In this document: in pieces, positions 22,183 through 30,318 of the stretch
How positions within the stretch are numbered: the stretch's first letter is position 1
Layout: each line of letters begins with the position of its first letter
The notes under the pieces: generated by a model
Seen by the model: only the letters and a program-made list of their open reading frames with translations
Told to the model about the DNA's origin: nothing
Databases searched by the model: none
Assembly (NCBI GenBank): GCA_964524995.1
Contig: CAZGDV010000023.1
Coordinates: forward strand, 1 to 31,420
Length of the DNA stretch: 31,420 nucleotides
From: CAZGDV01 sp964524995
Lineage (GTDB): Bacteria > Chloroflexota > Dehalococcoidia > SZUA-161
Direction of reading: 5' to 3'
Translations under genes and position numbers: made by a program

Positions 22183-22386
22183 GCCTGCCCGGCCCTCCCG
22201 ACGTGCTGTTGCACAAATGTCTTCATATATTCCGCGTAAGGGTAGGGCTTCTCTATTGTTGGAATCGCCCTGGAACTGAACGGGACGGGGCCTGTTCGAT
22301 TCCTCCGCACCGGCAATAGCTTTACCCCGGCTTCGTCTCCGAGATTAAGCAGGCTCAGTGTCAAGTCGAGTGGGAGGGTCACAGGT

Positions 22387-24342
22387 ATGAAACTGAGGAG
22401 ACTGTTCGAACCGGCAAGCATCGGCAACATGACCCTGAGGAATCGCATAGTCATGCCGGCCATGGACACGAATCTGGCGTCCAAGGATGGCTTCGTGACC
22501 CAGAGAACGATTGACTACTACGGCGAGAGGGCAAAGGGGGGAGTGGGACTGATAATCGTCGAATGTACCTCGATAGACTACCCGCGTGGTCAGGTCACCG
22601 TCGGGCAGATCAGCATCGACGATGACAAGTACATCGATGGCTTGAGCGAGCTAGCCGGGGCCATGAAGCGGGCGGGCGCCCGGGCGGCGATCCAGCTCGA
22701 GCATGGCGGCGGAGTCACACACTCGTCGATCAGTGGAACGCAGCCGGTGGGTCCGTCGGAGGCAATCTCGCCCCTGGGTGAGCCCGTCAGGGAGCTTACG
22801 GCGAGCGAGATACGGGAACTGGTCGAGCTCCATGCGAAAGCAGCGGCGCGGGCGAAGAAGGCCGGATTCGACGGCGTCGAGATCCATGGGGCTCACGAAC
22901 ATATGCTGGCCCAGTTTATGTCGCCGTCCATCAACCAACGCACCGACGACTACGGCGGGCCTCTGGAGAATCGAGCGCGTTTCCTTCTCGACGTGATCCG
23001 GGCATGCAGGGCGGAGGTGGGGCCTGACTATCCCCTTTGGTGCCGCATAGACGGTGCTGAGTACGGCATCGATCCTGCCTTGGGGGTCGCGGAGGCGGTG
23101 AGGGTGGCGAGGTGGGTCGAGGACGCGGGCGTGGATGCGGTCCATGTGTCCGGCCATGGATATGGAGCGAGGTTCTCGGCTTTGTGCCCCGGAATGCCCG
23201 GATTTCACCTTGTAGGCGCATCCGAGGTCAAGCGGAACGTGAGTATACCGGTGATTGCCGTAGGCCGGATGACACCGGAGGTTGGCGAGTGGGCCCTCCG
23301 TGAAGGAATGACTGATCTCGTCGCCATGGGCAGGGCGCTGATTGCCGATCCCTACGTGCCCAGGAAGGCCCAAGAGGGTAGGCTCGATGATATTGTCCCA
23401 TGTATCACCTGCTGGGAGTGCATAGAGGGCAGCATACAGGCCGTTGTCCAGAGGATGATGGACCCGAACAGCACGAACAAGGGCGATCTGAGATGCTCCG
23501 TCAACCCAAGCGCGGGCAGGGAGGCTGATTGTGACATAGGGCGGGCAGAGAAGCCGAAACGCGTGCTGGTCGTGGGTGGCGGACCGGCGGGAATGGAGGC
23601 TGCACGCGTCGCCAGGCTGAGGGGCCACGACGTGACGCTCATGGAGAAGGAAGGCCAACTGGGCGGTCAGCTGCTCGCTGGTGGCACTCCGCCGCACAAA
23701 GAGGGCATTGAACTGCTTGTCGACTACCTGGCCACACAGGTGGACAAGGCCGGAGTATCGGTTCAACTGAACAAGCAGGCTACGTTGGATAACATCGCTG
23801 GTGCCAATCCCGAAACGATAGTGTGGGCTGCCGGCACATCACCCGTTTCAGTCGAGATCCCGGGGGTCGACCCGTCCAGGGCCGTGTATGCGGTTGACGT
23901 CCTGTCCGGGAAGGCTAATGTCGGAGAGACCGTTGTCGTAGTCGGAGGTGACGGCACCGGTTGCGAGACGGCCAATCTGCTGTCGGAGCAGGGCAAGAGC
24001 GTCACGGTGATCGAGATACTGCCTCAGGTGCTCGCCAAGGAAGGCACTATCGTCCAAATGGCACTTCTCGACGAACTCGCCGGGAAGAATGTGGAGCTTC
24101 TGACGGGGATCAGCTACGAGGGTGCCGGCAGCGAAGGCCCTATCGTGAAGACCCAATCGGGAGAATCCAGGGAGTTGAAGGCCGACACCTATGTTCTCGC
24201 AGTCGGCGCTCGCCCCAATATTGAGCTGGTTCCGGCCTTGAAGGACAGATACCACGACGTTTTTGTCATAGGTGACGCAGCCGAGCCTCGACGCATCAAG
24301 GATGCGATGGCTGAGGGCTTCGAGACTGGCCGTTCCCTCTAG
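22387..24342 (+). CDS. OYE-type NADH:flavin oxidoreductase / 2,4-dienoyl-CoA reductase-like enzyme
   Basis: A 651-residue three-part enzyme: an FMN-binding TIM barrel (1-330), a cysteine cluster region, and an FAD/NAD(P) module (from about 385, VLVVGGGPAGMEAARVARLRG, with a second site VVVVGGDGTGCETANLL). It resembles bacterial 2,4-dienoyl-CoA reductase and related ene/ether reductases. Two deviations stand out. The active-site block HGAHEHMLAQFMSP has His172 where the family normally has the proton-donating Tyr (HGAHGYLL). The cluster ligands are Cys339, Cys342, Cys345 and Cys370, spaced CX2CX2CX24C rather than CX2CX3CX11-12C. It follows the activase genes after 204 bp and probably works on the same substrate class. 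Confidence 0.88.
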   Translation: MKLRRLFEPASIGNMTLRNRIVMPAMDTNLASKDGFVTQRTIDYYGERAKGGVGLIIVECTSIDYPRGQVTVGQISIDDDKYIDGLSELAGAMKRAGARAAIQLEHGGGVTHSSISGTQPVGPSEAISPLGEPVRELTASEIRELVELHAKAAARAKKAGFDGVEIHGAHEHMLAQFMSPSINQRTDDYGGPLENRARFLLDVIRACRAEVGPDYPLWCRIDGAEYGIDPALGVAEAVRVARWVEDAGVDAVHVSGHGYGARFSALCPGMPGFHLVGASEVKRNVSIPVIAVGRMTPEVGEWALREGMTDLVAMGRALIADPYVPRKAQEGRLDDIVPCITCWECIEGSIQAVVQRMMDPNSTNKGDLRCSVNPSAGREADCDIGRAEKPKRVLVVGGGPAGMEAARVARLRGHDVTLMEKEGQLGGQLLAGGTPPHKEGIELLVDYLATQVDKAGVSVQLNKQATLDNIAGANPETIVWAAGTSPVSVEIPGVDPSRAVYAVDVLSGKANVGETVVVVGGDGTGCETANLLSEQGKSVTVIEILPQVLAKEGTIVQMALLDELAGKNVELLTGISYEGAGSEGPIVKTQSGESRELKADTYVLAVGARPNIELVPALKDRYHDVFVIGDAAEPRRIKDAMAEGFETGRSL

Positions 24343-24380
24343 ACTCTTGCAGACGGGGACGGTGGTCTTATCGCCCCTTC

Positions 24381-25343
24381 TCAGCTCCTCGGTCTCAGAA
24401 GCAGTCGTGCCAGGGTGCCACCCAGGAGCGGACCGATGGCATATTGCATTATGGTGGGGACGGGTGTCGGCAACTGCCTCCGGAGGTCCCGTGCGTAATC
24501 ATCCAGAGTCTTGTGCTGGTAGCTGAGCAGACTTTGAGACTCCGTCGTGTCGTACCAGTCCAGCTCGTACGGTTCCGTTGTGAATCTGCCTGCCGGCGGA
24601 AGCGGGAGACCAAACGTACTCAATATGGTGCCTATCATATCCCTGTAGAGCATTCGCTGAGTTGGCCCCCCTGCTATGACCAGCGTTCGGTTCCTGGCGC
24701 TGTCGAACAGGCTGATTGATTTGACCATGGCGGCGGCGGCGTCGTCGATGTGGCAGAACTCGAGCCGGTTGTCCAGAGGTATCGTGAACATCAAGTCCCT
24801 CATCTGCCCGATACTCAGCGATAAGTAGGGTATGGACGTGCAGCGCAGAATGACATGGTCGATCCCCGATTCCCTGATGCGGTTCTCGGACTCCCACTTT
24901 GTCTTCGAGTAGGTCATTCTCGGATTCGGTGGGTTCGATTCCAAGCTCAAGGGTGCTTTGGCCTCGGGCGTTGGCCCGAACACCAGGGTTGACGAGGCGA
25001 AAACCAGGGGGATCGTCTTTCCTGATTGCTTGATGCCGGTGATGAGGTTCTCCGTCCCACCAACGTTCACTCTGTGGGCCATTTCCGGTTGTTCCTCGGT
25101 AGTAGGCGGAAGCAGGCCCGCAAGGTGGATAACCGCGTCGATACCGCTGAGCGCGTTCTCCACGGATATGGGATCGGTAACGTCTCCCCATTGGACTTCG
25201 GAGCGTCCGGCGAGTACTCTGACCCGCTTACGATTCGCCGGATTGTTCAGGTCCAGCACACGCACTTCGAAGCCCGCTTCATGCAAGACATGGCAGATGG
25301 TAATGCCCAGGCCTCCGGCTCCACCGGTCACGAGAACCCGCAT
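24381..25343 (-). CDS. NAD(P)-dependent epimerase/dehydratase family (extended SDR)
   Basis: A 320-residue extended SDR. MRVLVTGGAGGLGITICHVL is the cofactor loop, VLDLNNP keeps the acidic residue for NAD, DVTDP and VIHLAGLLPP follow, and the catalytic residues are Ser117/Ser118 (FASSTLVFG), Tyr145 and Lys149 (YSKTK). The C-terminus ends with a hydrophobic segment and LARLLLRPRS, perhaps membrane-associated. The ATG at 25343 is fixed by an AAGGAGGAG site; the open frame continues 32 codons upstream without family similarity. It is convergent with the OYE gene. Candidates are nucleotide-sugar epimerase, or a 3-beta-hydroxysteroid-dehydrogenase-like enzyme; the sequence does not decide. Confidence 0.87.
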   Translation of the reverse strand: MRVLVTGGAGGLGITICHVLHEAGFEVRVLDLNNPANRKRVRVLAGRSEVQWGDVTDPISVENALSGIDAVIHLAGLLPPTTEEQPEMAHRVNVGGTENLITGIKQSGKTIPLVFASSTLVFGPTPEAKAPLSLESNPPNPRMTYSKTKWESENRIRESGIDHVILRCTSIPYLSLSIGQMRDLMFTIPLDNRLEFCHIDDAAAAMVKSISLFDSARNRTLVIAGGPTQRMLYRDMIGTILSTFGLPLPPAGRFTTEPYELDWYDTTESQSLLSYQHKTLDDYARDLRRQLPTPVPTIMQYAIGPLLGGTLARLLLRPRS

Positions 25344-25547
25344 TGCTCCTCCTTCCGAGACGCAGGTTGCACGAGGGACCAGAAGTGTGGGCGCGTTTGC
25401 CGAAGTCCCGCGTCCAGAGTCCCATGCGCGTGCGGGCATTCTATCACAGGTATGGGACTTGGGTCACACACGAAGGCCCTGCGGATTGGCAGAAGCAGGA
25501 CACCGAACTAAGATGCGCAGACTGGCGGTTGCCTTGGCAAAAGCTGA

Positions 25548-25598
25548 TCAAGATCGCGTCTTGGGCACGGGGATGTCCAAGAAGTCGCGACGCTTCAC
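25548..25598 (-). pseudogene. Possible truncated hicA toxin start
   Basis: Four bases after the hicB stop, a GTG opens a 16-codon frame beginning VKRRDFLDIPVP and ending at TGA. HicA toxins commonly open with a similar KRRDL/F sequence, but here no HicA body (the catalytic His in GGRH) follows in any minus-strand frame down to 25440. I take it as a likely deletion remnant; chance similarity over six residues cannot be excluded. Confidence 0.3.
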
Positions 25599-25602
25599 CA
25601 GT

Positions 25603-25821
25603 TTACACCTGTACCCGGATCTTCCTCTTCAGCGTTCTGTCGGCTGCCCCTTCAGCCTTCAAATCCTCTTGACTTCCCAGTATGAGCTGCACCGCTTCCT
25701 TCAGATTCCCCTCGATTTCTCGGATGGTCTTACCTTGGCTGAAGGCGCCTGGAACTGCGTCGACCCATCCGATGTACCATTTGCCGCGCTTCTCAATAGT
25801 AGCTTCGAATGTCCGCTCCAT
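25603..25821 (-). CDS. hicB: HicB-family antitoxin
   Basis: A 72-residue protein with the HicB core: FEATIEKRGKWYIGWVDAVPG, an aromatic beta-strand pair, then AFSQGKTIREIEGNLKEAV and VQLIL, a helix. The family is a partially degraded RNase H-like fold that neutralises the HicA RNase. The basic tail RTLKRKIRVQV may bind DNA or the toxin. In related clusters hicA follows directly; here only a short start-like fragment does, so this antitoxin appears orphaned. It is monocistronic in the present arrangement and upstream of the epimerase gene by 260 bp. Confidence 0.82.
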   Translation of the reverse strand: MERTFEATIEKRGKWYIGWVDAVPGAFSQGKTIREIEGNLKEAVQLILGSQEDLKAEGAADRTLKRKIRVQV

Positions 25822-25927
25822 GGCATGCCCCCCTGTGCAGCGAAATTATAGGATAGCCGGCGCTGCTCAGCCTACTCGTTCTCAGCTCCGTCGGACCTTA
25901 ACTTATTCGCCGGCCCAGGTCTATGTC

Positions 25928-25962
25928 TTGACAAAGCGCCGGGTATTGTGTAATACGTTACA
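25928..25962 (+). promoter_or_regulatory. Promoter-like element with inverted repeat upstream of importer genes
   Basis: A perfect TTGACA (25928-25933), 17-bp spacer and TAATAC (25951-25956) could drive the importer operon. TGTAA-TACG-TTACA (25949-25962) is a 5-bp-arm inverted repeat over the -10 box, suitable for a repressor. About 200 bp of leader separates it from the ATG at 26165; in that leader I see only a short GGGTC/GACCC hairpin near 25990-26005. Confidence 0.5.
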
Positions 25963-26164
25963 AACTAGTGATACGGGCCGTTGCGAGGGTCGGAGACCCT
26001 TACCGTATTGTGACAGAAGTCTGGGGGGCGATTGGGGGACTGCTGGTAGGAGACCGGAGACAAGCTGGCCAATGGCTTGAGGCCCGGTCCTACGCGAAAG
26101 GGGGTGAGGTTGCTGTCTTCCGGCCTCAGTTGCTCGTGAGGCTATCTGCCGAAAGGAGGACAAT

Positions 26165-27484
26165 ATGGGTAGGTTGCTACGGATAGCTGCGATCCTGTTG
26201 CTCGTCTGCATCTCCTTGGCTGTCGTGGCTTGTGATGGTGAAGAAGAAGCAACACCCACGCCCACGGTAGAGGCTCAGGAGATCAAGATCGGTGTGATCG
26301 GCCCCATGGAGTTCCTGATGGGTGAGCACCACTGGTATGGGGCACAGTTGGCGGCTCAGGAGATCAACGATGCGGGCGGCATAGTGATAGGCGACGACAC
26401 ATACGTCATTACGCCGGTCCAGGTGGACTCGAACGAGTTGCTCGACCCGACCGGGGCGGCCAACGCCATGGAGAGGGCGATCACGGTGGACAATGTCGAC
26501 TTTGTCATGGGCGGCATAAGAAGCGAGGCTGTCCATGCAATGCAGGAAGTCGCGATGAACTATGACACGATCTTCTTCGGTTGCGGGGCGAGCGACGTTG
26601 GGCTGTGTACGAAGGTGACCGAAGACTACGATCGATACAAGTACTGGTTCAGGGTTACCCCGATCAACTCCGGCTACCTGGGCCAGGTCGGATTCCAGCT
26701 TCTCGGAATGGTTGCGCAGGAGGTCGTTGCCGAGCTGCAGACCGCTCCCAAAGTGGCCATACTGGCTGAGAAGGCGGTCTGGGGGGATGCCATAGTCAGC
26801 GCCGCTGAGGCCAATCTGCCTGCGCTGGGCATGGAGATCGCGGGCGTCTGGCGCCCGTCCGACACGGCCACTGACCTTACAGCAGAGCTGACCGGCATCG
26901 AATCCTCCGGGGCCAACATAATCTTCACAGCACTCTCCGGCCCTGTTGGTGTGCCGTATGCGACACAATGGGGTGACCTGGAGATTCCAGCAGCCTCAGT
27001 GGGCATAAACGTGGAGGCTCAGTCTGCCGATTTCTGGGATGAGACCGACGGAAAGGGCGACTACGAATGCACGATGAACATCTACGCTAGCGGTGTCGCC
27101 ATCACCGAGAAGACTGTGCCATTCATCGAGGCCTTTGTCGATGAGATGAGCGTGATTCCCACGTACAACGCCGGGACGTATGATGCCATCTACATCCTGA
27201 AGGAGGCGATCGAGACGGCCGGCACCTTGGACGCTGATGACCTGGTGGTGGCACTTGAGGCGACCGATTATGTGGGTACAGCCGGTAGGTTCGTCTTCAC
27301 GGACAGTCATGACGTAACCTGGGGGCCGGGCTATGTCACGGCACTTGGCGTGCAGTGGCAGGATGGGGAACTCAATGCGGTTTGGCCGCCTCCGGATGGC
27401 TCGTGGAACAACGTGATCTACGAAGGTACCGTAGACTACGTCTTGCCACCGTGGGTCGTAGAATACTGGACGCAGGGATCATAA
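26165..27484 (+). CDS. ABC transporter substrate-binding lipoprotein, branched-chain amino acid (Leu/Ile/Val) type
   Basis: A 439-residue periplasmic-binding-fold protein of the LivJ/amide-binding class. A signal segment, LLRIAAILLLVCISLAVVAC, leads to lipidated Cys23, followed by an acidic and Thr/Pro linker (DGEEEATPTPTVEAQ). EIKIGVIGPMEFLMGE and YGAQLAAQEINDAGGI open the receptor domain, and GTYDAIYILKEAIETAG closes it. AGGAGG precedes the ATG by five bases. Members bind branched amino acids, amides, or, in many anaerobes, aromatic and other carboxylates. The nearby acyl-CoA ligase and benzoyl-CoA-reductase-like genes favour a carboxylate, but the ligand is not readable. Permease genes follow after a hairpin. 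Confidence 0.9.
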   Translation: MGRLLRIAAILLLVCISLAVVACDGEEEATPTPTVEAQEIKIGVIGPMEFLMGEHHWYGAQLAAQEINDAGGIVIGDDTYVITPVQVDSNELLDPTGAANAMERAITVDNVDFVMGGIRSEAVHAMQEVAMNYDTIFFGCGASDVGLCTKVTEDYDRYKYWFRVTPINSGYLGQVGFQLLGMVAQEVVAELQTAPKVAILAEKAVWGDAIVSAAEANLPALGMEIAGVWRPSDTATDLTAELTGIESSGANIIFTALSGPVGVPYATQWGDLEIPAASVGINVEAQSADFWDETDGKGDYECTMNIYASGVAITEKTVPFIEAFVDEMSVIPTYNAGTYDAIYILKEAIETAGTLDADDLVVALEATDYVGTAGRFVFTDSHDVTWGPGYVTALGVQWQDGELNAVWPPPDGSWNNVIYEGTVDYVLPPWVVEYWTQGS

Positions 27485-27553
27485 GACAACGCGGTCTGGT
27501 TCACGTCAAGCGGGACTACCTGAACACGCAGGACTTGTCGTGAATGGTTGAGA

Positions 27554-27594
27554 GTGCCCCCTCGGCTGGCAAAGAGGTCTAACCGAGGGGGCAC
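27554..27594 (+). terminator. Strong hairpin between binding-protein and permease genes
   Basis: GTGCCCCCTCGG (27554-27565) and its exact complement (27583-27594) form a 12-bp GC-rich stem with a 17-nt loop, 69 bp after the binding-protein stop. Such intercistronic hairpins typically keep the binding-protein mRNA abundant and reduce read-through into the permease genes. No U-tract follows. Confidence 0.7.
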
Positions 27595-27626
27595 AGGCTG
27601 TGCTATGGACTCCTCAGTGTGGGACC

Positions 27627-28502
27627 ATGATTGAACTCAAGCAGATAATCATCTTCGGCCTGATCAGTGGTGGCATCTATGCGCTTCTGGCGGTCGGTTT
27701 CTCTCTGATATTCGGCGTGGCTCGCATCATAAACCTGTCCCACACAGCATTCTACATGCTCGCTGGCTATCTGATATATATCTTCGCAACCACCCTCGGC
27801 CTCAATCTCTACGCAGCAATCGTACTCTCGATACTGGTAGCCAGTCTCATTGGAGTACTCGGCTACCGGTTCCTGATCGATCCGATCCGCAGGCACGAGA
27901 CAGCCATATTGATCGTGACCCTTGCGCTGGCTATCATCGTCCAGGAGGCGCTCTCTCAGGGGTTCGGTGACGACAGGCTGACCGTTCCAAGGATGATCGA
28001 CGGATATGTTCAGATATTCGGGATCAAAGTGTTCAACCAGCGAATACTGGCGTTGGGTGTGGCCATACTCATGCTGGCGGGGACCTGGCTGCTGCTGATG
28101 AGAACGAAGCTCGGAACGGCGATCCGGGCAACGGCGCAGGACAGGGAAGTGGCCAATCTGATGGGCATGAACGTCGGAAGGATGGAGACAATCGCGATGG
28201 GGGCGTCGATAGCGTTGGCGGCAATCGCCGGAGCGCTCGTTGCCCCCACATTCAGCCTTGTGCCGCACATGTGGATGAGTCCGCTGGTCATGGTCTTGGC
28301 CGTCGTCGTGCTGGGTGGTTTGGGCAGCATAAAGGGCAGCCTGCTGGGGGCTTTCATCCTCGGGTTCACCGAGAGCGCGGTTGTCTTCCTGGCACCTTCG
28401 GGGTCGTTCCTCAAGGAGGCTGCAGCGCTGACCATCATGTTGATTGTGATACTCGTGAGGCCCGAAGGGCTATTCGGTGTGTCCTTCGAAGAGGAGAGAT
28501 GA
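27627..28502 (+). CDS. livH: Branched-chain-type ABC transporter permease LivH
   Basis: A 291-residue membrane permease with LivH landmarks: MIELKQIIIFGLISGGIYALLAVG at the start, FGVARIINLSHTAFYMLAGY, RTKLGTAIRATAQDREVANLMGMN (the cytoplasmic coupling loop), and VLAVVVLGGLGSIKGSLLGAFILG. Around eight hydrophobic helices are visible. The ATG at 27627 matches the family's usual first residues; an in-frame GTG nine codons earlier is less likely, and the ribosome site is weak in both cases. It is coupled to livM by an ATGA overlap. No ATPase gene is on this strand; the ATPases are on the convergent unit. Confidence 0.92.
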   Translation: MIELKQIIIFGLISGGIYALLAVGFSLIFGVARIINLSHTAFYMLAGYLIYIFATTLGLNLYAAIVLSILVASLIGVLGYRFLIDPIRRHETAILIVTLALAIIVQEALSQGFGDDRLTVPRMIDGYVQIFGIKVFNQRILALGVAILMLAGTWLLLMRTKLGTAIRATAQDREVANLMGMNVGRMETIAMGASIALAAIAGALVAPTFSLVPHMWMSPLVMVLAVVVLGGLGSIKGSLLGAFILGFTESAVVFLAPSGSFLKEAAALTIMLIVILVRPEGLFGVSFEEER

Positions 28503-29545
28503 TCGGTACCCTGACGACTTACCCCAACCGCGCATACACGGCGCTCCGGGAGGGCGTACTGATTCTGCCGGGTAGAACGATAGCTCTGGCGTTCTTCCTG
28601 ATTCTGTTGTTGCTTCCGCTGTTCACCCAGGACTTGTACAGCCTTCGCATTGTGATAATGGCGAGCATATTCGCGGTCTTCGCTGCCAGCTGGGACCTGC
28701 TTTCCGGGTTCACGGGCCAAATGAATCTGGGGCATGCCCTCTTCTTCGGAGTGGCCGCTTACACTTCGGGCCTCTTGAATCTGAATCTCGGCCTGCCAGC
28801 CGGGCTGACTCTGCCGATCGGGGCTGTCGCGGCTGTGCTGGCGGGCCTCCTCATCGGTATCCCGTGCCTCAGGCTGAGGGGGCCATACCTTTCCCTGGCG
28901 ACCCTGGCATTCCCGCTCATTCTCATCGGGGTGATCTCTGTGATTCCCGAAGTCACGGGCGGCAACCAGGGGATCTCCGGCATTGACCGTCTCAACGAGT
29001 CGCGACTTGTCGAGTACTACATAGTCATCCCTATCATGATCGCCCTGGTGACCATAATGTGGAAAGTCACCAACTCGAACACCGGCCTAATTTTTCATGC
29101 CATCCGCGAGGACGAGGTCACTGCGCGGGCCTCGGGGATCAACACGACGAAGTACAAGCTGATAGCTTTCTGCCTGAGCGGGCTGTTCGCGGGGGTGGCA
29201 GGGGGTCTCTGGGTGCACATGATAATGAGCGTCGGCCCTTCGTCGCTTGGCCTGATGAAGTCGTTCGAACCGGTGATCTGGTCGGTGTTCGGGGGAGTTG
29301 CCACGATCTATGGGCCTGTCGCGGGCGTCTTCATACTGTATCCGCTCATGGAATCGCTTACCCCCATCTATGAGATAAGGATGCTCCTGTTTGCCGTTGT
29401 AGTCCTGGTGGTGCTGCTGGCCATGCCGGACGGACTAACGACGTGGTTCCGCGACAAGACGGAGAAGGTCTGTCCCAGGTGCAAGCTGAGAAACGTGGCG
29501 ACGCGCAGCAGTTGCAGGGTCTGTACCGCCGACCTTGACCAGTAG
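28499..29545 (+). CDS. livM: Branched-chain-type ABC transporter permease LivM with C-terminal zinc ribbon
   Basis: A 348-residue permease. LLSGFTGQMNLGHALFFGVA, RLRGPYLSLATLAFPL, GGNQGISGI, FHAIREDEVTARASGINTTK and SVFGGVATIYGPVAGVFIL are LivM signatures in order, with eight to ten helices. The ATG at 28499 overlaps the livH stop and follows GAGGAGAG; the frame is open for 76 codons upstream, but only as a shadow of livH. Unusually, the last 25 residues are CPRCKLRNVATRSSCRVCTA and an acidic end, a CX2C...CX2C zinc-ribbon knuckle pair on the cytoplasmic side. Ordinary LivM proteins end soon after the last helix, so this is an added domain. Confidence 0.92.
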   Translation: MIGTLTTYPNRAYTALREGVLILPGRTIALAFFLILLLLPLFTQDLYSLRIVIMASIFAVFAASWDLLSGFTGQMNLGHALFFGVAAYTSGLLNLNLGLPAGLTLPIGAVAAVLAGLLIGIPCLRLRGPYLSLATLAFPLILIGVISVIPEVTGGNQGISGIDRLNESRLVEYYIVIPIMIALVTIMWKVTNSNTGLIFHAIREDEVTARASGINTTKYKLIAFCLSGLFAGVAGGLWVHMIMSVGPSSLGLMKSFEPVIWSVFGGVATIYGPVAGVFILYPLMESLTPIYEIRMLLFAVVVLVVLLAMPDGLTTWFRDKTEKVCPRCKLRNVATRSSCRVCTADLDQ

Positions 29546-29559
29546 CAGTCAGCTGGCGG

Positions 29560-30318
29560 CTAGAGTCCGAGGTAGGTCTTCCTGATCGTCTCGTCCTGCA
29601 GCAGGTCGTCCTTCGTCCCCTCGGCGATGGCCTTCCCGTGCGACAACAGGTAGTTCCAGCTCGCCAGACGAAACGCCGCCTCGACGTCCTGTTCTACCAG
29701 CAGCACGCCCATGCCAGCGTCTCTGATAGCTTCAATTGTGCCGAACAGCTCTTGCTTGACATTGGAGGAGAGGCCGGTCGACGGCTCGTCGATACAGAGC
29801 AGCCTTGGTTGGACCATCAGGGCCCTTGCGATGGCGAGCATCTGGCGCTCTCCGCCGGACAGTGTTCCCGAGACCTGATTGCCCCTCTGCTTGAGTACCG
29901 GGAAGAGTTCATATACGGTCTCCAGGCTCTTCTTCATCTCGGCCCTGCTCTTGCAGAGGTACCCGCCGGCCCTGAGATTGTCGGTAACGGTCATTTCGGA
30001 AAAGACCCGGGCCCTCTCGGGGCAGTGAGCGAGACCCCTCTTCGCGATCTCGTGTGCCGGCAGGGTGTCGATCCTTTCGCCCGCCAATCGAACTTCCCCC
30101 TGTATGGTGATGTCGCTTGCCCGGGTGGACCTCGAGGTCTGCTTCTCCCATTTCACGAGTCCCGTTGTCGCTCTAAGTAGTGTTGATTTCCCGGCACCGT
30201 TCGGGCCGATGAGACTGACCAACTGCCCGTCACCGACTGCCATGCTGACATCGTTGAGCAGCATCGCAGTCCCGTAGCACACCGTCAGGTTGCTCACTTC
30301 GAGCAGCAACTCAACCAA
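29560..30318 (-). CDS. livF: Branched-chain-type ABC transporter ATPase LivF
   Basis: A 252-residue ABC ATPase. Walker A is GPNGAGKST, the Q-loop region ERARVFSEMTV, the signature LSGGERQMLAIARAL, Walker B LLCIDEPS and the H-loop region LLVEQDVEAAF (with Gln-Asp where many ABC proteins have His, as is usual for LivF). An insert of about a dozen residues (EKQTSRSTRASD) follows the Walker A helix. The ATG overlaps the end of livG by eight bases. It pairs with LivG to power the LivH/LivM permease, which is encoded convergently with only 14 bp between the livM and livF stops. Confidence 0.93.
   Translation of the reverse strand: MVELLLEVSNLTVCYGTAMLLNDVSMAVGDGQLVSLIGPNGAGKSTLLRATTGLVKWEKQTSRSTRASDITIQGEVRLAGERIDTLPAHEIAKRGLAHCPERARVFSEMTVTDNLRAGGYLCKSRAEMKKSLETVYELFPVLKQRGNQVSGTLSGGERQMLAIARALMVQPRLLCIDEPSTGLSSNVKQELFGTIEAIRDAGMGVLLVEQDVEAAFRLASWNYLLSHGKAIAEGTKDDLLQDETIRKTYLGL

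Noticed and set aside
22651..23766. 371-codon open frame on the minus strand opposite the OYE-type gene
   Set aside because: It is antisense to a full-length, motif-rich flavoenzyme and its translation resembles no family; GC-rich codons keep the opposite frame open.
28271..28498. 76-codon upstream extension of the livM frame
   Set aside because: It lies wholly inside livH and has no permease similarity; the ATG at 28499 has a ribosome site and an ATGA overlap with livH.
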